This document shows positions 8,025-12,500 of a stretch of DNA of 12,500 nucleotides, piece after piece (the stretch's first letter is position 1; every line of letters begins with the position of its first letter). The position numbers were made by a program, and so were the translations under genes. The notes beneath the pieces were generated by a model. That model did not search any database, was not told the DNA's origin, and worked only from the letters and a program-made list of their open reading frames with translations. Source of the stretch: Botryococcus braunii. Taxonomy: Eukaryota; Chlorophyta; Trebouxiophyceae. The stretch spans positions 14,602 to 27,101 of the forward strand of contig KV908767.1 in assembly GCA_002005505.1 (NCBI GenBank), read 5' to 3'.

Positions 8025-8059
8025 CCGAGCCGTTCCTGGGCTGCCCAGGGATGGCTCGG
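8025..8059 (+). other. Strong hairpin, 16-bp stem with CTG loop
   Basis: CCGAGCCGTTCCTGGG (8025-8040), loop CTG, then CCCAGGGATGGCTCGG (8044-8059). Fourteen pairs are Watson-Crick and two are G-U wobbles when read as plus-strand RNA. Read as element-strand RNA, the two wobbles become A-C mismatches. So the fold favours a transcript antisense to the retrotransposon. It starts two bases after the distal 141-bp repeat. Confidence 0.8.
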
Positions 8060-8256
8060 ACTGCAGGGATCCTAAAGTACTACCATACGTAATGTCTATT
8101 GAGAACGCATATCGTACAAGTCACGTGTTATGTCATTGAGGTACGAGTATGATCTATACCGTTCATAAAGGGCTATAACGGCTATAGTTTACACTGCTGT
8201 TGATGGCATGTGACAGGGGATGTCACTAAGTACAGTATTGACCAATTCATTCAACA

Positions 8257-8265
8257 CTTCCCCTT
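8257..8265 (-). promoter_or_regulatory. Polypurine tract (plus-strand primer site) of the Copia element
   Basis: The element strand reads AAGGGGAAG immediately before TGTTGAAT, 16 bases after the TAG stop of the polyprotein. In LTR retrotransposons an RNase H-resistant purine tract directly before the 3' LTR primes second-strand DNA synthesis. Position and composition fit well. Confidence 0.75.
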
Positions 8266-8281
8266 GACAGCACCCTGTCAC

Positions 8282-11200
8282 CTATGTCATCTTCACAAGT
8301 CCAAACCCTCGCCTGTGCATCTGGAAGGCAGGGCGAGCGAGAGGCTTTGTCAGCATGTCTGCCTTGTTCCTTGCAGACTCCACATAGCAGAGTGTAACCT
8401 GCCCCTTTGCAATAGCTTCACGTGCAAAGTGGAAGCACACTGCAATGTGCTTAGTATACTTGCTATACAGTGGGTTTTTCAGGTTAGCAATGCACCCCTG
8501 ATTGTCACAGTATAGCTTCACTGACCAAGGAGGAGTTCCGATTTCCTCCATGAACCCACGCAGCCAGTTAAGCTCCTTAATAGCCAGACTGGTTGCCATG
8601 AATTCTGCCTCCACAGTGGAGGTAGCAACTGAGTGTTGCTTCTTACTACCCCAGACCACAGCACTGCCAAACACTGATAGCACATATCCCGAGGTAGAAT
8701 GCCTGCTGTCAATATCGCCAGCATAATCTGCATCAACATGACCTTCTAACACAGGCCCTTTCCCTCCCAGCACTAAGACACACTCTCGAGTAGACTGAAG
8801 ATACCTCAATACCCTCAAGCCCTCATTCATGTGGGCAGTGGTGGGAGCGTTCCGGTAACGGGACAGAACACCCACAGCCTGAGCTATATCAGGTCGAGTT
8901 GTATTAGCAATATACAACAGAGACCCAACAAGCTCACAATATCTATGCCCGGGAGGCAGTGGAGTCCCAGACCCAAAGCTGGTCTCACCCACTGTAACCT
9001 GCGGCATCCCAGACATCACAAAGTCTTTACTCATGGGAGTATCGACTGTACGTGACTCAGCACTCACCCCAAACTTCTCACACAGTGCATCAATCTTAGG
9101 CACGCAGCTCAGTGATAAGCACCGATTCTCTCTATCTCTCAGGATCTGGCAGCCCAAGAAGTCCTTGACTTCACCAAGGTCATGAATCTTGAAGCTTGCC
9201 AACAGCTCCTTTTTCACCCATTCTATCTCTTCCGCACCCATTGCCACAATCAAAAGATCATCAACATACACAAGCATGTATGACAGCTCCCCATCCTCGT
9301 GTCTCTTTATGTAAACTCCCGCATCGCTCTTACACACTTCATATCCCATACTCAGCAGCTTCTCATTCAGGGTCTTGTGCCAAGCCCTGGGAGCCTGCTT
9401 CAGGCCATAAAGGGCCTTACGCAGTCTGCACACAATGTTGGGGTTGCCATTATCAAATCCAGGAGGCTGTGTCACATACACCTCCTCCTCTAATTCACCA
9501 TTCAAAAAGGCGGTCTTTATATCCACCTGGTGAATTTCCATGTTCTTTGCTGCAGCAGTTGCTAGCAAAGTCCTCCTGGACCCATAGCTACTGGTAGGTG
9601 CAAAGACCTCATCTACATCAACTCCAGGAATCTGTCTACAGCCCTGGGCTACAAGCCGAGCCTTAAATCTCAACACGTTCCCATGTGCATCAGTCTTCAC
9701 AGAGAAGATCCAATGCACAGGGATCACCTTGTGTCCCCTGGGTCTCTCAACGTACTCCATCACCTCGTGCGCATCAAGAGAATCTTGCTCCTCTTGCATT
9801 GCCTGGCGCCAGAATTCCCACTGAGGGGATCTTTGCGCCTCCCTGAGGTTTCCAGGGATTGGCACCTTGGACCACCTCACCCCAGGTATCTTACCCTTTA
9901 CAGGATTCAGATTGTGATCATGCACAACATGGCTATCCTCTCTAGGCTCACACGCACGTGCTTCCACTACTCTTTCGCTCGAGGTTACTGCGTTACACAC
10001 CTCTCTGACTCTCTCCCACTCTGGAGGTGTCTGCAGCTTTCTCTCCTTGGAGGATTCACATGCTGCTCCACTCAATCTGGGTCTTACATCACTCGTCATG
10101 TCCCAAACGCACTCATCACTCAAAGGCGCAGCATAATCTGGCACTGTGCGACACCCTGCAGTGGTGTCTCTCTCATCCACGCTTGTACTCTCACAACACA
10201 CCTGTGACTCCCCAGTGTGTCCCTCACAAGCACGCAGAGCCTGGCCATCTGAAGACTCCCTTTGTCCATCAAGTGTCTGATTGGAAATCTCCAAACTGAC
10301 CTCTCTTGCCTCACTCTCAGCGCTTACATGATCAGACATGCCCTCCAGCCTGGCCAAGTCCTGTCCATTAGGCTGAGCTTCCGTTGCTTCCCCTGGGCAA
10401 ATGGCCTCTGACATTCTCCTATTCTCTCCATCACTCACATCTCCATCATGTTCCACAGTGACCTCAGCTGCAGTCTCACGTGCTGCTACTCTCTGATCAT
10501 ACCGTTGCTGCCGGGTCAGCCCGTCTTGCCCTCGGACACCCATGGCCCCAACTTCCATTCGAACACATTCTTGCACATTATTCAAACGTTGCATGTGTGA
10601 CTTGGTCTCCTCGCCTCCTCGCGCCAGGTTCTCCATGTGTCCGAGTACGGACCAGCTGTGGCCGGACTGCGTATGGCTCAGCTCCGAGGAAGTGGGCTCC
10701 CCGTCCACGTTGACACTTGTAGTCTCAGAATTCTCACAGGGGTTGATTGCACATGGGGTAGTTGCACAGGGGGTGGTTGCACAGGGGGAGTCAGGTCCGG
10801 ACTGCTGCACGTTGACCTCTCGGTTGCAGAGAGGCTCAGGATCATCTGAGTCCCAAAAAGACAACTGACCCAAGGACTGCTGGCCCTCCTGTTGTACAAA
10901 AGGCAAGGCAAAGGGCTGCTGGACTGCATTTGGACTCACAGGAGACATGGTGCTAAGCCCCACTCTGTCTGCGCCCCTTAAGTGCTCCAGAAAGGTAACA
11001 TCTCTGCTTTCTTTCCAAATCCCGTTTCCCATATAAATTCTATATGCCTTTGACACACTGGAATACCCTGTGAAGAGACCAGGGGAGGTCTTAGACTCAA
11101 ACACTCCCCTTTGGTGATCAGGTATGTGCACATGTGCTAGACAGCCAAAAGTCCTGAGCAGGGATACATCGGGCTTTACCCCATGGAAGGCTTCATAAGG

Positions 11201-12500
11201 CGTCTTGTCACGTCCAGTCACAGGTCCCATATTGTACAGGATGCAGGCTGTCTCCACTGCTTCCTTCCAGAGTGACTGTTTGGCAGCTGCATGCAACATG
11301 AGTGTTCTGGCCTTCTCCTTGATTGTTCGGTTCATCCGTTCAGCAACGCCATTTTGCTGAGGCGTGTATGCTGCAGAGGTCTCAAATTTAATTCCCTCCT
11401 GCGTACAGAAACCCTTCAATGTACTGTTGAGGAATTCTGTCCCCCTGTCAGTACGAATGCACTTAACAGAGCGGTTCAACTGCCTCTGCCAAAAAATCAG
11501 GAGGTCTCTGACTGCACTGCTGATTGCATCCTTGGTTTTTACTGCCAGGGCTATGACGTAGTGCGTAGCCTCATCCACAATCGTGACAAAGAAGCGCTCC
11601 CCAGTAATAGCTGTAGGGGAGATGGGGCCAACTGTGTCCAAATGAATTCTCTCAAGGGGCTCAGTGGCTGCTCTGGAACTGGTTCCAAAAGGGGGACGAC
11701 TGTGCTTTCCTTGAATGCACGCTTCACACGAAGAGTGACAGTTTGCGCAAGGGGAGAGAGATACAGGGATGCCCAGGACCAAATCTTCAGACTGCAGTCG
11801 CCTCATATTAACCTCCCCTGGGTGCCCCAGTCTACTGTGCCACAGTGCTCTCAATCTGCAATCATGAGCGACTGGTGCTCTGGCTGTGTTAACAAACACA
11901 GAGACAGGGTTTCTGACTGGACTGACCTTCTGCAAGAAATACAGGCCATTTCTCTGTGCAACTGAACAAGACCAGTTTTGAGCGCCACGCATACCAGTGT
12001 AACTTCCCACACTGTCTGTCACAAAACTAGCCCCATCACGTATAGCAGCTGTCACTGAAATCAGATTAGCTGTAGCTGAAGGAACACAATGCACATTGTG
12101 AAGCCACAGGGGTTGCTGTTCTGCACTGCTCAAGCACAGGGAACCAGTTGCAATTATCTGTCCCGTGGCATCTGACGTAGCCATATGCAAAGGAATGGGA
12201 TTTCTGTGCAGGGTGGGGGAATGTAGCAGGGACAGATCATTGACTAGGTGGATGGTGGCTCCACTGTCCACCAGAAAACTTCTCGCTTCTGGCATGACGC
12301 GTGTTGGTGTTAAGACATTCAGAGAAATCATGGCAGACATACCAGAGGGTGGTGGATATCCCCCGGGGAAAAAGTTGTTGCCGTTCCCGCTGCCCTCCGG
12401 AGGTCGAGCCACTGCAGCCGACGCTTGATTTTGGAATTGCGGAAGCAGATTGGCCATTGCAGCCATGACTTGCTGCAGGTTCTGTTGCATCTTCTCGTCC
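8282..12500 (-). CDS. Ty1/Copia polyprotein (protease-integrase-RT-RNase H), 5' end beyond the window
   Basis: One uninterrupted frame of more than 1400 codons ends at TAG (8284-8282). The first ATG inside the window is at 12490, but the frame stays open to the edge, so the true start is outside. Residues below count from that ATG. Residues 1-70 are a Gln/Ala/Pro-rich gag remainder without a CCHC knuckle. The protease motif DSGAT is at 75-79. A GAG-pre-integrase zinc motif has H218, H223, C255 and C258. Integrase D285, D348 and E384 fit the DD35E pattern, and its C-terminal part runs to about 500. A variable linker covers about 505-865. Reverse transcriptase spans about 907-1150 with D990 and YVDD (1075-1078). 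RNase H spans about 1250-1385 with D1253, E1296, D1329 and D1378. All main catalytic residues are present. The linker is longer than usual, and one normally conserved RNase H motif is changed (HIAV at 1348-1351). It is the internal region of the element that ends in the candidate LTR at 8256. Confidence 0.95.
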   Translation of the reverse strand, partial: DEKMQQNLQQVMAAMANLLPQFQNQASAAVARPPEGSGNGNNFFPGGYPPPSGMSAMISLNVLTPTRVMPEARSFLVDSGATIHLVNDLSLLHSPTLHRNPIPLHMATSDATGQIIATGSLCLSSAEQQPLWLHNVHCVPSATANLISVTAAIRDGASFVTDSVGSYTGMRGAQNWSCSVAQRNGLYFLQKVSPVRNPVSVFVNTARAPVAHDCRLRALWHSRLGHPGEVNMRRLQSEDLVLGIPVSLSPCANCHSSCEACIQGKHSRPPFGTSSRAATEPLERIHLDTVGPISPTAITGERFFVTIVDEATHYVIALAVKTKDAISSAVRDLLIFWQRQLNRSVKCIRTDRGTEFLNSTLKGFCTQEGIKFETSAAYTPQQNGVAERMNRTIKEKARTLMLHAAAKQSLWKEAVETACILYNMGPVTGRDKTPYEAFHGVKPDVSLLRTFGCLAHVHIPDHQRGVFESKTSPGLFTGYSSVSKAYRIYMGNGIWKESRDVTFLEHLRGADRVGLSTMSPVSPNAVQQPFALPFVQQEGQQSLGQLSFWDSDDPEPLCNREVNVQQSGPDSPCATTPCATTPCAINPCENSETTSVNVDGEPTSSELSHTQSGHSWSVLGHMENLARGGEETKSHMQRLNNVQECVRMEVGAMGVRGQDGLTRQQRYDQRVAARETAAEVTVEHDGDVSDGENRRMSEAICPGEATEAQPNGQDLARLEGMSDHVSAESEAREVSLEISNQTLDGQRESSDGQALRACEGHTGESQVCCESTSVDERDTTAGCRTVPDYAAPLSDECVWDMTSDVRPRLSGAACESSKERKLQTPPEWERVREVCNAVTSSERVVEARACEPREDSHVVHDHNLNPVKGKIPGVRWSKVPIPGNLREAQRSPQWEFWRQAMQEEQDSLDAHEVMEYVERPRGHKVIPVHWIFSVKTDAHGNVLRFKARLVAQGCRQIPGVDVDEVFAPTSSYGSRRTLLATAAAKNMEIHQVDIKTAFLNGELEEEVYVTQPPGFDNGNPNIVCRLRKALYGLKQAPRAWHKTLNEKLLSMGYEVCKSDAGVYIKRHEDGELSYMLVYVDDLLIVAMGAEEIEWVKKELLASFKIHDLGEVKDFLGCQILRDRENRCLSLSCVPKIDALCEKFGVSAESRTVDTPMSKDFVMSGMPQVTVGETSFGSGTPLPPGHRYCELVGSLLYIANTTRPDIAQAVGVLSRYRNAPTTAHMNEGLRVLRYLQSTRECVLVLGGKGPVLEGHVDADYAGDIDSRHSTSGYVLSVFGSAVVWGSKKQHSVATSTVEAEFMATSLAIKELNWLRGFMEEIGTPPWSVKLYCDNQGCIANLKNPLYSKYTKHIAVCFHFAREAIAKGQVTLCYVESARNKADMLTKPLARPAFQMHRRGFGLVKMT
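10740..10784 (-). repeat. Three tandem 15-bp units inside the Copia linker
   Basis: Units 10740-10754, 10755-10769 and 10770-10784 share TTGCACA-type cores. In the polyprotein they encode repeated Thr-Pro-Cys-Ala (residues about 569-585). Being a multiple of three, the expansion keeps the frame. It lies in the fast-evolving linker between integrase and reverse transcriptase, where length changes are tolerated. Confidence 0.8.

Larger units (their letters stand above)
6799..8256 (-). repeat. Candidate 3' LTR of the Copia element (1458 bp)
   Basis: On the element strand the sequence right after the polypurine tract begins TGTTGAAT (8256-8249), the standard TG start of an LTR. The exact reverse complement ATTCAACA closes the interval at 6806-6799, giving 8-bp perfect inverted ends with TG...CA termini. 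Inside are a TATA box (7360-7355), two identical 141-bp repeats upstream of it, a hairpin, a minisatellite and a palindrome. At 1458 bp it would be long for Copia, whose LTRs are mostly shorter. The alternative end at 7310 (element strand ...GCAGAACA, 947 bp) matches only TGTT/AACA. The upstream LTR that would settle this is outside the window. Confidence 0.5.
6799..12500 (-). mobile_element. Ty1/Copia LTR retrotransposon, 3' part (5' end beyond the window)
   Basis: The element is on the minus strand. Reading in its own direction, the window holds the end of gag or a short gag-pol leader, protease, integrase, reverse transcriptase and RNase H in one frame (12500 to 8282), a polypurine tract (8265-8257) and a candidate 3' LTR starting at 8256. 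The domain order protease-integrase-RT-RNase H identifies Ty1/Copia; in Ty3/Gypsy integrase comes last. The outer limit at 6799 is inferred from an 8-bp inverted terminal match and is not proven; 7310 is the alternative. The long intact frame suggests recent insertion. The 5' LTR, primer binding site and most of gag are outside. Bases 6794-6798 (AAAGA) would be the target-site duplication to look for on the other side. Confidence 0.85.

Noticed and set aside
7738..8139. 133-codon plus-strand frame overlapping the distal 141-bp repeat, with a matching peptide in 7310-7552
   Set aside because: The shared 46-residue peptide comes only from the nucleotide duplication. The frame runs antisense in a candidate LTR and has no known relative.
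7310..8256. 947-bp LTR model ending at 7310
   Set aside because: Only TGTT/AACA matches, which is expected several times by chance in this interval. Kept as the second-best model, since the TATA position and the end of the minisatellite at 7300 fit it reasonably.
8198..8256. TGTTGA...TCAACA inverted pair bounding 59 bases
   Set aside because: Far too short for an LTR; probably a chance partial match to the LTR start.
8831..11965. Plus-strand open frames of up to 224 codons (for example 11291-11965 and 9683-10207)
   Set aside because: They lie antisense to the Copia polyprotein, whose domains and catalytic motifs are clear. The plus-strand translations have no recognisable motif.

Overview
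The window looks like a piece of a large, repeat-rich eukaryotic nuclear genome. It has no dense gene layout and no bacterial-style operons. It carries several compound microsatellites, a minisatellite and one long Ty1/Copia retrotransposon reading frame. The organism cannot be fixed from this sequence. A green alga, perhaps a prasinophyte, is my low-confidence guess from the general look of the Copia polyprotein and the microsatellite load; an invertebrate is not excluded.

Left part (1-6798): non-coding-looking DNA broken up by microsatellites. These are a GT tract at the left edge (1-109); a 295-base pure pyrimidine tract joined to GT (3184-3568); a G-run/AC/AG/G-rich block (4212-4405); a C-run/CT/C-rich block followed by (CG)16-TG-GA (4875-5359); a CA tract (5455-5560); and (AC)45 followed by CT/CG (6627-6740). 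Three of the clusters share one polarity, pyrimidine tract then GT, and the middle one is inverted. A CpG-rich patch at 6370-6560 carries two tight hairpins. Four short minus-strand open frames (1726-1989, 1986-2237, 2380-2604, 2673-2894) read somewhat like protein but match nothing I recognise.

Right part (about 6799 to the right edge): a Ty1/Copia element on the minus strand. One uninterrupted frame (8282 to the edge) encodes, in order, an aspartic protease, a GAG-pre-integrase zinc motif, integrase, a long linker, reverse transcriptase and RNase H. After the stop comes a polypurine tract (minus strand AAGGGGAAG), and directly after it a sequence starting TGTTGAAT, the expected start of the 3' LTR. 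The same 8 bases stand inverted at 6799-6806, which gives a candidate 1458-bp LTR with perfect 8-bp inverted ends. The 5' LTR and most of gag lie beyond the window, so the LTR limits cannot be confirmed here. The candidate LTR contains a TATA box, two identical 141-bp direct repeats upstream of it, a strong hairpin, an 11-unit 23-25-bp minisatellite and a 24-bp perfect palindrome centred on GACGTC.

The Copia domains would work together in the normal life cycle: protease processes the polyprotein, RT/RNase H copies the RNA, integrase inserts the cDNA. No host gene could be identified with confidence, and I found no wholly new system. The most unusual part is the internal structure of the candidate LTR.
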